25,470 nt of DNA from BS750m-G4 sp964472195 (lineage in GTDB: Bacteria; Bacteroidota; Ignavibacteria; Tepidaquicellales; Tepidaquicellaceae): the NCBI GenBank assembly GCA_964472195.1, contig CAYYJH010000038.1, positions 1 through 25,470 of the forward strand, in the 5' to 3' direction. The notes beneath the pieces were generated by a model, which saw only the letters and a program-made list of their open reading frames with translations, searched no databases and had not been told where the DNA came from. Below, in pieces: positions 1-7,824 of this stretch. Position numbers and translations under genes: made by a program. Numbering within the stretch: position 1 is the stretch's first letter; every line of letters begins with the position of its first letter.

Positions 1-91
1 AAATTGTATTATATACATATTTTAGTAGCAGAATTTTTATCGTAAACAAATCAATTTATACATTTCTTAAACATTAATTTAATATAAAAAT

Positions 92-1465
92 ATGAGTGCA
101 GAAAAAATTACTTTGAAAGGTGGTGAATTAAATGTTCCCGATAATCCTGTTATACCTTTTATCAGGGGTGATGGTACTGGTCCTGACATATGGGCGGCAT
201 CACATCGTGTGTTAGAAGCAGCAATTGAAAAAGCCTATAGCGGGAAGAAAAAAATCGAATGGAAAGAAGTCTTTGCTGGAGAAACCTCTTTTAACAAAAC
301 AGGTGAATGGCTTCCTGATGAAACAGTAGAAGCTTTTAAAGAATATCTTGTTGGAATTAAAGGTCCTTTAACGACCCCTATCGGTGGAGGCATCAGTTCT
401 TTGAACGTTGCTCTTCGTCAGATGCTTGATCTTTATGTATGTCTGCGTCCTGTAAAATATGTAAAAGGGGTACCCTCCCCGGTAAAACATCCCGAATACG
501 TTGACATGGTTATATTCAGGGAAAACACGGAAGATATCTATGCAGGTATAGAATGGCCGGCAGGGACACCCGAAGCAAAAAAAATTATAAAATTTCTACA
601 AGATGAGATGGGTGTTAAAAAGATTCGTTTCCCGGAAACATCAGGAATTGGAATAAAACCAGTATCAGGTGAAGGAACCAAGCGTCTTGTAAAGGCTGCT
701 ATTGAATATGCTCTTCGAGAGAACCGCAAATCGGTGACCATGGTTCATAAAGGTAATATAATGAAATTCACCGAAGGTGCTTTTAAAAACTGGGGATATG
801 AAGTAGGAAAAGATGAATTTCGAAATGAAATTGTAACAGAGCGAGAAAGCTGGATCATAGGAAACAAAGACACTAATCCAGATTTAAGCGTAGAAGATAA
901 TGCAAGGATGACAGACCCAGGATATGATCTTATGACTGATAGTCAAAAGAAAGAGAAAAGAGAAGAAATTGAGGAAGCACTGAAATTAATGCCAACGCAT
1001 GGCAGCGGGCAATGGAAAAATAAACTTTTACTTAGGGATACTATTGCAGATATTACACTGCAGCAGGTTCTTACTCGTGCAAGAGAATTTGATGTAATTG
1101 CAACGATGAATCTAAATGGTGATTTTATATCTGATGCTTTGGCAGCTCAGGTCGGAGGTATAGGTATTGCACCTGGAGCGAACATAAACTTTGTTACAGG
1201 ACATGCAATCTTTGAGGCAACACACGGGACTGCTCCAAAGTATGCTAATCTTGATAAAGTAAATCCCGGTTCGGTTACAATTTCAGGAGCTATGATGCTG
1301 AAATACATGGGATGGAACGAAGCCCACGACCTGATTTGGGAAAACTTAGAAAAAACAATTTCGCAAAAGAAAGTCACGTATGATTTTCATCGTTTAATGG
1401 AAGGTGCAACTTTATTAAAAGCATCTGAATTTGCAGATGAGATAATAAAGAATATTAAAGGTTGA
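92..1465 (+). CDS. icd: NADP-dependent isocitrate dehydrogenase
   Basis: Oxidatively decarboxylates isocitrate to 2-oxoglutarate in the TCA cycle, reducing NADP; cytoplasmic, normally a homodimer. The protein (457 aa) aligns by eye with E. coli Icd over its length. Visible landmarks are the substrate loop GGGISSLNVALRQ (residues 98-110, with Ser103 matching E. coli Ser113, the phosphorylation site), ENTEDIYAGIEW (144-155), and the NADP-preference residues Lys383-Tyr384 in HGTAPKYA plus Tyr430 and Arg434 in YDFHRLM. These residues support NADP rather than NAD use. It is about 40 residues longer than the 416-aa E. coli enzyme; the extra, charged segment lies around residues 255-310. The ATG has no Shine-Dalgarno sequence, only an AT-rich leader. 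It is monocistronic, followed by a strong terminator. Whether phosphorylation occurs here is unknown; no kinase gene is nearby. Confidence 0.96.
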   Translation: MSAEKITLKGGELNVPDNPVIPFIRGDGTGPDIWAASHRVLEAAIEKAYSGKKKIEWKEVFAGETSFNKTGEWLPDETVEAFKEYLVGIKGPLTTPIGGGISSLNVALRQMLDLYVCLRPVKYVKGVPSPVKHPEYVDMVIFRENTEDIYAGIEWPAGTPEAKKIIKFLQDEMGVKKIRFPETSGIGIKPVSGEGTKRLVKAAIEYALRENRKSVTMVHKGNIMKFTEGAFKNWGYEVGKDEFRNEIVTERESWIIGNKDTNPDLSVEDNARMTDPGYDLMTDSQKKEKREEIEEALKLMPTHGSGQWKNKLLLRDTIADITLQQVLTRAREFDVIATMNLNGDFISDALAAQVGGIGIAPGANINFVTGHAIFEATHGTAPKYANLDKVNPGSVTISGAMMLKYMGWNEAHDLIWENLEKTISQKKVTYDFHRLMEGATLLKASEFADEIIKNIKG

Positions 1466-1515
1466 TGTAAACATACTAAAGTCGTAGTAATTTAACAATT
1501 CGTAAGTTAATTTTT

Positions 1516-1558
1516 AAAACTCCCGTTTAAGAAATTAAGCGGGAGTTTTTATTTTTTG
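1516..1558 (+). terminator. Rho-independent terminator of icd
   Basis: A 15-bp stem (1516-1530 with 1535-1549, one G-U wobble) closed by a GAAA tetraloop, running directly into a T-rich tract (1546-1557). It lies 51 bp after the icd stop and separates icd from the next promoter. Confidence 0.93.
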
Positions 1559-1559
1559 C

Positions 1560-1590
1560 TTGACTGAAAGGGAAAAATATTCTATTTTTG
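1560..1590 (+). promoter_or_regulatory. Bacteroidota-type promoter of the regulator/receptor module
   Basis: TTG at 1560-1562 (-33 element), 20 bp, then TATTTTTG at 1583-1590, an exact match to the TAnnTTTG -7 consensus known in Bacteroidota. Transcription should begin around 1595-1597, inside the first palindrome that follows. The same TTG-N20-TATTTTTG arrangement occurs on the minus strand at 23739-23769. Confidence 0.75.
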
Positions 1591-1619
1591 TAAAGTACTT
1601 TAAAAAGTAAAGTACTTTA
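1591..1619. promoter_or_regulatory. Tandem palindromic operator (two identical 12-bp sites)
   Basis: The perfect palindrome TAAAGTACTTTA occurs at 1591-1602 and again at 1608-1619, with centres 17 bp apart. The first copy abuts the -7 element and covers the predicted start of transcription, so a bound protein would block initiation. The winged-helix regulator encoded second in this transcript (2230-2526) is the obvious candidate ligand; that pairing is inference. Confidence 0.7.
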
Positions 1620-1637
1620 ATTAATTAAAAATCAATT

Positions 1638-2237
1638 ATGGATACAAAACAAGCAGAATTAGAGATAACTCTCATAAAAAAAATGATTGAGGATAGCAGG
1701 AAAATAATAGCATGTGATGGAAAGGATTATATAGTGTGGGGAGTTTTAATATTAATTGGTCTTATCGGAACTTACGTTTCTATACTTACCCGCATATCAA
1801 ATTACATTGGCTGGTTGTGGATAATTGTTGTTGGTATTGGATGGATATACAGTCTTACAGTTCACAGTAAAGGAAGTGCAAAGACACGTGTTAACACCCT
1901 TGCTGGAAAAATATTAGGAGGTATCTGGTTATCATGCGGGATTGCAATGACTCTAATCGGATTTTTAGGAATGTATACAGGAGCTTTAAGAGAATGGGCA
2001 ATATCACCAATGATGTCAGTTGTTCTTGGAATTGCTTATTTTACAAGTGGAATTGTCTATGGAAATTCATGGGTAAAATATCTCTCGCTTGGATGGTGGG
2101 CTGGTGCGATAATAATGTTTCTATTTCCGGGTTTACACATTCTTTTAATATTTGCAGCAATGATGGTGTTGTTTCAAATCATTCCCGGTATAACATTTTA
2201 TATCAAATGGAAAAATGAATTGAATACAAATGGATGA
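1638..2237 (+). CDS. Multi-pass membrane protein cotranscribed with a winged-helix regulator
   Basis: An integral membrane protein of 199 aa. About 25 N-terminal residues are soluble and charged, followed by roughly six hydrophobic segments (about 28-47, 55-74, 88-112, 121-140, 145-165 and 166-188). No catalytic motif is visible and I do not recognise a named function. It is the first gene after the tandem operator, and its stop overlaps the start of the winged-helix regulator by 8 bp, implying translational coupling. A membrane protein coupled to a small DNA-binding protein suggests that it senses a signal or modulates the regulator at the membrane, but it could equally be a transported-solute or envelope-stress effector under the regulator's control. 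ATG start, no Shine-Dalgarno. No sign of truncation. Confidence 0.85.
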   Translation: MDTKQAELEITLIKKMIEDSRKIIACDGKDYIVWGVLILIGLIGTYVSILTRISNYIGWLWIIVVGIGWIYSLTVHSKGSAKTRVNTLAGKILGGIWLSCGIAMTLIGFLGMYTGALREWAISPMMSVVLGIAYFTSGIVYGNSWVKYLSLGWWAGAIIMFLFPGLHILLIFAAMMVLFQIIPGITFYIKWKNELNTNG

Positions 2238-2526
2238 ATTTGATTATCAACAAATAGATGATGTTATCCATTCCAGGATTAGAACTGCGATAATGGCTGT
2301 TCTAGTGAGTGTTGAAGAAGTTGAATTCAAATATTTAAAGAAAAAAATAAACGCTACCGATGGTAATCTCAGTGTTCATTTAAGGAAGCTGGAAGATGCA
2401 GGATATTTATCTGTCAAGAAAAGTTTTATAAAGAGAAAGCCAGTATCGAAGTATAAAATTACAATTAAAGGTCGAAAAGCCTTTGAGAGTTATATAGAAA
2501 AATTAGAGAGTATAATTAAGAAATAA
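2230..2526 (+). CDS. Winged-helix transcriptional regulator (HTH_34-like)
   Basis: A 98-aa single-domain DNA-binding protein of the MarR/PadR-like winged-helix type, closest in pattern to the HTH_34 (PF13601) family. Evidence: the recognition-helix segment NLSVHLRKLEDAGYLSVKK (about residues 46-64), the wing (IKRKPVSKYKITIKGRKAF, 67-85) and a C-terminal helix suited to dimerisation. There is no ligand-binding domain, so any signal must come from a partner, possibly the membrane protein whose gene it overlaps by 8 bp. A dimer of such a protein would bind an inverted repeat, matching the two TAAAGTACTTTA sites upstream of the operon. I infer autorepression and control of the downstream TonB receptor. 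Family assignment is firm; target and signal are inferred. Confidence 0.9.
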   Translation: MDEFDYQQIDDVIHSRIRTAIMAVLVSVEEVEFKYLKKKINATDGNLSVHLRKLEDAGYLSVKKSFIKRKPVSKYKITIKGRKAFESYIEKLESIIKK

Positions 2527-2632
2527 TTTATATGAGGTTGTATATTTCCAGTTATTTATTAACCTTTAAATTGGGATATCGTAAAAATTTATTAAGAGTG
2601 TTTTTCACAAAATCTAAACAAAGTAAAGCTTC

Positions 2633-4825
2633 ATGAAAAATTTTTTGATTTTTATATTATTAATTATTAGCTATAACATTTTTGCTCAGGATTCGGTGAC
2701 AAAAATTTCCGGGATTGTCAAAGGAGAGGGAGAAAAGCCGATTGTTGGGGCTAACCTCGTAATTGAAGGAACAATCGATGGTGCAACTACAGATGAAAAG
2801 GGATATTTTGAGTTTGAGACAAAAAAAACAGGACAGCATAATCTGATTATCACAGCAATAGACTATTCAGAAAGTATTATGAATATTGAAATAGAAGAAG
2901 GTGTTGAACAATATTTGAATATAAAATTAAAAAAAGGAGAGGTCATGACGGAGGAGATACTTGTAACGGCAAGTTCTTTTACATCAGGTTCAAACTCTCA
3001 GGTTACTTTAACACCGTTGGAAATTGTCAGGATACCCGGAGCTGATGCAGATCTTTACAGGGCAATAACAACATTCCCCGGTTCAAACCAGGTTGATGAA
3101 GGCAGCAGGATAACTGTCCGGGGCGGGGACCCGAATGAGGTTTTAACGATTATAGACCAAGCATCTTTATACAATCCGTTTATCTTTGATGATACTTTTA
3201 ACTCTTCGTCTTATTCAACTATTAATCCATGGGGATTGCGTGGGATAAATTTTTCAAGCGGTGGTTTTAGTGCAAAATTTGGAAATGTTCTATCTTCAGT
3301 ATTGGATCTTAAATCTTATAACATGCCGCAAGGATCAGGAATGTTTGCATGGGTAGGTCTTGCTAATGCATCTTTGTCCGGAGTTTACCTGTCCAAGGAA
3401 GGAAATTTTGGTGCTACTTTTTCTGGAGGTAAGTTATTTTTAGAGCCGTACTTTCTTGTTAACGGGGAAAATTCGGAATATTCTCCAATACCTCAGTCGA
3501 ATGTTTTTGGGGGAACGCTTTCACATAAAATAGGTGAGACGGGATTTATAAAATTTTATGGTAATTACAGTGATGATAAGATCGGTATTAGAAGTACCAT
3601 TCCTTCTTACGATGGTTACTTTAATGCTAAGTCGAAATCTTATTTTGCTAATTTAAAGGTTTCAGTATCTCCGACCACAACCACGTTGTTAGATGCAGGT
3701 ATTTCAATTAGTCTTTATAAAAAGGATCAGAGTTATGGTGTTTTAGATACTAAATCGGAGGACATTTATTCTAAGTTCAGGGTTGATTTTAAAAAGCAGG
3801 TCAATGATAAGATTGACATTAATACAGGTGGTGAATATGAATACAATGGAATTGATTTTAACGGGACAGTACCCGAAAATTCTTATAATATGAGATTAAA
3901 TGCCCCATCGCTTTTCTTTGATACAAATAATAAGTCAGGTCGAATAGGGGCATATGTTGAATCTGAAGTGAGGGTAACTGACAACTTCTTTTTAATTCCG
4001 GGAATTCGTACCGATTATCATACACTCTCTGAGAATATTAGTTTTGATCCCCGTATTTCTGCAGGGTATAAGATTTCAGATTACAACGTGCTCAGGGGGG
4101 CTTTTGGATTTTATCATCAGTACCCTGATATTGAAGATTATTCAAGATCGAACGGTTACAGTTTAAAACCCGAACGTGCTTTGCATTATATTTTAGGGTA
4201 TGAATTTAATAAAGATGGTAATTTCATTTTTAGAGTTGAAAGTTATTATAAAGATTATGAAAATTTAGTATTACTTGATACTAATGATTATTTTTACAAA
4301 TCACGGGGAAAAGGAGTTGCAAAGGGTGTTGATGTTTTTTTAAAAACAAAAATAGAAAATAAATTTACGGGATGGATATCGTATGCATATACCGATTCAA
4401 AAAGAAGGCAATATTCAGCAAATTCTGAAACATCGGCTGATTATGATATTACGCACAATCTTTCCGTCGTTGGATCGTATAATATTTTTGAAGACCTGAC
4501 TGCTGGTGTCATTTATAAAATATCAACCGGGAAACCTTACACACCTGTCGTTGGAAGCTATTATGATCCCGTGCAGGATCTGTATGTTCCAATTTACGCA
4601 GAAATAAACAGTGACCGATTTCCTACTTACCAAAGGATAGATATGAATCTTCAACATTATTTTTCATTATTCGGTAGGTTTGCGATAGTGGCTGTTTCTG
4701 TAAATAATTTATTCAATCAAAAAAATCTTTACGAGTATACATACAATTTTGATTACTCAGTACAAAAAGAAATTATATCAAATAACCGAAGATCAGTTTA
4801 TGTGGGATTTGGTTTACAATTGTGA
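2633..4825 (+). CDS. TonB-dependent outer-membrane receptor with N-terminal carboxypeptidase-regulatory-like domain
   Basis: An outer-membrane active transporter (730 aa) that would take up a large or scarce substrate using TonB/ExbBD energy. Order: signal peptide (1-19, ending FAQ), a beta-sandwich CarbopepD_reg-like domain (about 24-100, with GANLVIEGTIDGATTDEKGY), the junction EILVTAS (108-114), a plug domain (about 125-225, with TVRGGDPNEVLTIID), then a 22-strand-type barrel. A late-barrel segment with NLFNQKN precedes the C-terminal strand ending VGFGLQL. No SusD-like partner follows, so it is not an obvious glycan-uptake SusC. It lies 106 bp after the winged-helix regulator and 76 bp before a TPR gene with no terminator between, so all four are probably cotranscribed. 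The substrate cannot be read from the sequence. Confidence 0.92.
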   Translation: MKNFLIFILLIISYNIFAQDSVTKISGIVKGEGEKPIVGANLVIEGTIDGATTDEKGYFEFETKKTGQHNLIITAIDYSESIMNIEIEEGVEQYLNIKLKKGEVMTEEILVTASSFTSGSNSQVTLTPLEIVRIPGADADLYRAITTFPGSNQVDEGSRITVRGGDPNEVLTIIDQASLYNPFIFDDTFNSSSYSTINPWGLRGINFSSGGFSAKFGNVLSSVLDLKSYNMPQGSGMFAWVGLANASLSGVYLSKEGNFGATFSGGKLFLEPYFLVNGENSEYSPIPQSNVFGGTLSHKIGETGFIKFYGNYSDDKIGIRSTIPSYDGYFNAKSKSYFANLKVSVSPTTTTLLDAGISISLYKKDQSYGVLDTKSEDIYSKFRVDFKKQVNDKIDINTGGEYEYNGIDFNGTVPENSYNMRLNAPSLFFDTNNKSGRIGAYVESEVRVTDNFFLIPGIRTDYHTLSENISFDPRISAGYKISDYNVLRGAFGFYHQYPDIEDYSRSNGYSLKPERALHYILGYEFNKDGNFIFRVESYYKDYENLVLLDTNDYFYKSRGKGVAKGVDVFLKTKIENKFTGWISYAYTDSKRRQYSANSETSADYDITHNLSVVGSYNIFEDLTAGVIYKISTGKPYTPVVGSYYDPVQDLYVPIYAEINSDRFPTYQRIDMNLQHYFSLFGRFAIVAVSVNNLFNQKNLYEYTYNFDYSVQKEIISNNRRSVYVGFGLQL

Positions 4826-4901
4826 TTTTAATTTCTACTTAATAAACATAAAGTCCTTTTAAATATCACAAAAATTTTTAAAAATTATTAAGGAGTAAGA
4901 A

Positions 4902-5699
4902 ATGAAAAAATCGTATCAATTTATTTTTGTTTTTATAATCGGATTATTATTAAATTTCGGCAACTCATATGCAGATGATTTTACCGATGCGATGCTGAAA
5001 GCAAAGAAAAATCTAAAGTCTGCAGCAGACACTTTTAACAAAGAGGAACTTATTAAGGTCAGAGGTGAATTCGAAAGGATTAAGCAGTTGAAGAAAGATA
5101 TTTGGCTCGTGGATTATTATATTGCTTATACTGATTATAATATTGCTTTAACCGATATGGAGAGTGAAGATAAAGATGAGATTAAGAAGTATACTGAATC
5201 TGGATTAGATGTAGTTAACAAATCGATTGATTTAAGATATGATTTTTCTGATGCATATGTTTTAAAGGTATCACTGAATTTTAACAGATGGCAATATGAG
5301 CCCGAAAAAATGAACGATATCATATCAGAAGTTAAAGAAGCAAATATACTTGCGAAAAAATATGATGCAAATAACCCACGGTATTTTCTTGTTAATGGTA
5401 TCTCGAAATACTGGACACCTGAGCAATTTGGCGGAGGTGTCGAAAAGGCTTTTCCGGACTTAAACAGATCAAATGAATTGTTTGAGACAAGAGTCGAGCC
5501 AAGCGAAATTTATCCTGATTGGGGATATGATATGGCGTTAGGATATTTAGCGTTGTGCATGATAAAAAGGAATGATGAAGGTGATATGGACAAAGCAAAA
5601 GATTATATAGATAAAGCCTTAGAGATAAATCCCGAATCGGGATTCATTAAAGGTTATGTTATGAAAGAGTATGAAAAGGAAAATGGGCAGAAAGATTGA
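4902..5699 (+). CDS. Secreted TPR-repeat protein downstream of the TonB receptor
   Basis: A 265-aa exported protein with a signal peptide (1-24, ending SYA). The mature part is helical, and the clearest TPR-like unit is near the C terminus (about 228-250, DMDKAKDYIDKALEINPESG). A central segment containing YWTPEQFGGGVEKA (about 170-184) resembles a motif I associate with small periplasmic TPR proteins of Bacteroidota. Likely periplasmic; probably a scaffold or partner of the receptor encoded just upstream. It has one of the best ribosome-binding sites in the window (AAGGAG at 4890-4895, six bases before ATG). It ends the module, as a terminator follows 37 bp later. Specific function not recognised. 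Confidence 0.85.
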   Translation: MKKSYQFIFVFIIGLLLNFGNSYADDFTDAMLKAKKNLKSAADTFNKEELIKVRGEFERIKQLKKDIWLVDYYIAYTDYNIALTDMESEDKDEIKKYTESGLDVVNKSIDLRYDFSDAYVLKVSLNFNRWQYEPEKMNDIISEVKEANILAKKYDANNPRYFLVNGISKYWTPEQFGGGVEKAFPDLNRSNELFETRVEPSEIYPDWGYDMALGYLALCMIKRNDEGDMDKAKDYIDKALEINPESGFIKGYVMKEYEKENGQKD

Positions 5700-5736
5700 A
5701 GTAATTTAATTTCGTAATATACTTTATTTGAAATTT

Positions 5737-5770
5737 AAACACCATTTCTTGTAGAGAGATGGTGTTTTTT
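5737..5770 (+). terminator. Rho-independent terminator of the TonB/TPR module
   Basis: A 13-bp stem (5737-5749 with 5755-5767, one G-U wobble), a 5-nt loop and a run of six T ending at 5770. It ends the module that began at the 1560 promoter. Confidence 0.9.
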
Positions 5771-5833
5771 ATTATGAACAATATGTAATGTTGAGTAACT
5801 GTTCTACTTGTTTAACGAAAGTATTGTTAAATT

Positions 5834-5841
5834 TATCTTTG
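5834..5841 (+). promoter_or_regulatory. Candidate -7 element upstream of the first barrel gene
   Basis: TATCTTTG matches the Bacteroidota -7 consensus TAnnTTTG exactly, 52 bp before the ATG at 5894. The nearest upstream TTG (5808-5810) is 23 bp away, longer than the 20 bp seen in the two better promoters here, so this is weaker. Confidence 0.45.
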
Positions 5842-5893
5842 CTTTTTATATTAATACTATTAAGTTAGATTAAGAAAAATTAAAACTATTCTA

Positions 5894-6739
5894 ATGAAAA
5901 AATTAAACGTAATTTTTTTAATTTTAGTTTTAATACTTATCAGTGTAGATACTGCTACGTCACAACTAAAATTAAAAACATATAAGAAAAAACCTTTTGT
6001 GGTAATTGATGTGAACGGCTCTGTGGATTTAGCTGCTCTCAATCTTCACGGAAGTGATTTAAAAGAATTTTGGGGTTTTGGTAATTATGGACAAAGTATT
6101 GGATATGGTGGTGAAATAAAATTTAAGATAAGCGCACTAACAAAAAAGATGACTCAATTAAGACCTTATCTTGCAATTGGGTATTCGCATTTTACAAGAG
6201 ATGCAAATCAAGTATATGTTGTTACGAAGACTCTGCCTGCTGGATGGCCAAGTGTTGGTCTAAGCGGAACCGGCAAATACACTTCAGTAAGTTCAGCTCC
6301 TGGGAATGGTACTTTTAGGATGAATATGCCTTACGCGGCTTTGGGAACAGAATTGACAGTTTACACTGACAAAAAGAATCTTTCGTCCTTTAGTTTTGGA
6401 TTAGATTTTAATATGACTATAATTGCAGGCAAATATCATGAATACTATTCTGACGGGAGTTATAACAGTTATGGTTTGCAATCAAATACGAGATTTGGAA
6501 TTGGCGGGAATGTAATTTACAATTTTAGACTAAGCAAAGCAGTTGGTATAAATATTGGTTCCAGATTTCATTTTGCGAACTTGATTGGCAAAAGTTCGGA
6601 ACTGTATTTTGAAAAAAATAATAATTTCTATTTATTAGATGAGAATAACACAGCCATAAGTCCTCTTTTATCTGATAGCCGGGAGATAGGTTTCTTTAAA
6701 TTTTTTGGCGGTGTTTCATTTTATATTGGCAGCAGATAA
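5894..6739 (+). CDS. Outer-membrane beta-barrel protein, paralog 1 of 3
   Basis: A 281-aa exported protein with a signal peptide (about 1-23, before QLKLKTYKKKP). The remainder alternates hydrophobic and polar residues with many aromatic and glycine residues, as in 8- to 12-strand outer-membrane barrels. It ends FFKFFGGVSFYIGSR, a likely final membrane strand. Landmarks shared with the next two genes are DLAALNLHG, FGNYGQSIGYGGE, the loop LPAGWPSVGLSGTGKYT and FRMNMPY. It is the nearest relative of the protein at 6922 and clearly arose by tandem duplication. No enzymatic motif is visible. Role unknown: porin, adhesion or structural. A separate promoter element lies upstream and a terminator isolates it from the TonB module. 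Confidence 0.82.
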   Translation: MKKLNVIFLILVLILISVDTATSQLKLKTYKKKPFVVIDVNGSVDLAALNLHGSDLKEFWGFGNYGQSIGYGGEIKFKISALTKKMTQLRPYLAIGYSHFTRDANQVYVVTKTLPAGWPSVGLSGTGKYTSVSSAPGNGTFRMNMPYAALGTELTVYTDKKNLSSFSFGLDFNMTIIAGKYHEYYSDGSYNSYGLQSNTRFGIGGNVIYNFRLSKAVGINIGSRFHFANLIGKSSELYFEKNNNFYLLDENNTAISPLLSDSREIGFFKFFGGVSFYIGSR

Positions 6740-6921
6740 GTTATTGTAACCCGATTTTCTCGTATCAGTGTATCTTTTGTTTTGGTTAATTGATTTTCTT
6801 TATTCCACGTAACAGAGTATAAGCACTCTCTTTTCTATTTATTCTTAGTGGTACTACTATTTATTTATTGCTTTTTATCATTTCCTATATTATCTTCTAC
6901 CAAACATTAAATTTATAAAAA

Positions 6922-7764
6922 ATGAAGAAATTAATTACATTATTATCAATTACGGTTTTAATATTAGTAAATATAGATTTTGCATCTGCACAACTAAAAG
7001 TTAAAACATATAAGAAGAAGCCATTAGTTATGTTTGACATCTACGGTTCTTTAGATGTTGCAACTTTAAATCTTCATGGCGCAAATTTAGAAGAATTTTG
7101 GGGATTAGGTAATTATGGTCAAAGTATTGGATATGGAGGTGAATTCAAATTTAAAGTAAGTGCATTAACAAGAAAGATGATACAATTAAGACCTTATCTT
7201 TCATTGGGCTACGCTCATTTTACAAGAGATGAAAGCAAAGTATTTATTCCAAACAAAAATCTTCCGGCAGGTTGGCCCGGTGTCGGTTTGAGTGGAACAG
7301 GACAGTATACTTCTATTAGTACTGCTCCGGGTAATAGTACTTTCAGAATGAATATTCCATATTTAGCTATAGGAACTGAATTAGCGGTTTATACAGATAG
7401 AAAAAGCCTTTCTTCTTTCAATTTTGGATTGGATTTAAACATGAGCGTAATTTTTGGCAGGCATACTGAAACATATACAGATGGCAGCATTATCGAGTAT
7501 AATTTACAGGCGAATACAAGGTTCGGTGTTGGTGCTAATATAATTTATAATTACAGGCTTAGTAAAGCTTTTGGTATTAATATTGGTACAAGGTTTCAAT
7601 TCGTAAATTTATTGGGTTCAGAATCGAAAGTCTCCGATACTGATTATGAATTTTATTTACTTGATAAACAAGATATTTCATTGTCACCTCTTTTGTCTGA
7701 TAGTCGGGAGATTGGATTTTTCAAGTTTTTTGGAGGATTTTCATTCTATGTAGGCAGCCAATAA
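6922..7764 (+). CDS. Outer-membrane beta-barrel protein, paralog 2 of 3
   Basis: A 280-aa exported barrel-type protein, closely similar along its length to the product at 5894. Both share the post-signal KVKTYKKKP stretch, NLHGANLEEFWGLGNYGQSI, LPAGWPGVGLSGTGQYT and the ending LSPLLSDSREIGFFKFFGG. Differences concentrate between about residues 180-200 and 230-250 (paralog numbering), positions likely to be surface loops. The signal peptide is residues 1-23 (ending ASA). It is separated from paralog 1 by 182 bp of T-rich sequence with no convincing terminator or promoter; the hexamer-like TATCTTTTG at 6771 is one base too long for the -7 consensus. Function not recognised; loop divergence fits a surface-exposed role. 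Confidence 0.82.
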   Translation: MKKLITLLSITVLILVNIDFASAQLKVKTYKKKPLVMFDIYGSLDVATLNLHGANLEEFWGLGNYGQSIGYGGEFKFKVSALTRKMIQLRPYLSLGYAHFTRDESKVFIPNKNLPAGWPGVGLSGTGQYTSISTAPGNSTFRMNIPYLAIGTELAVYTDRKSLSSFNFGLDLNMSVIFGRHTETYTDGSIIEYNLQANTRFGVGANIIYNYRLSKAFGINIGTRFQFVNLLGSESKVSDTDYEFYLLDKQDISLSPLLSDSREIGFFKFFGGFSFYVGSQ

Positions 7765-7824
7765 ATTTACATAAAAAGTTTTGGTTCTTTTTAAGTATCC
7801 TATAATTTTAAAAGAATTAATATC

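Noticed and set aside
1934..2218. 94-aa plus-strand open frame within the membrane protein gene
   Set aside because: Alternative frame of a gene with clear membrane helices; composition is not protein-like.
6771..6779. TATCTTTTG, considered as a -7 promoter element for the second barrel paralog
   Set aside because: One base too long for TAnnTTTG, and the upstream TTG is 24 bp away.
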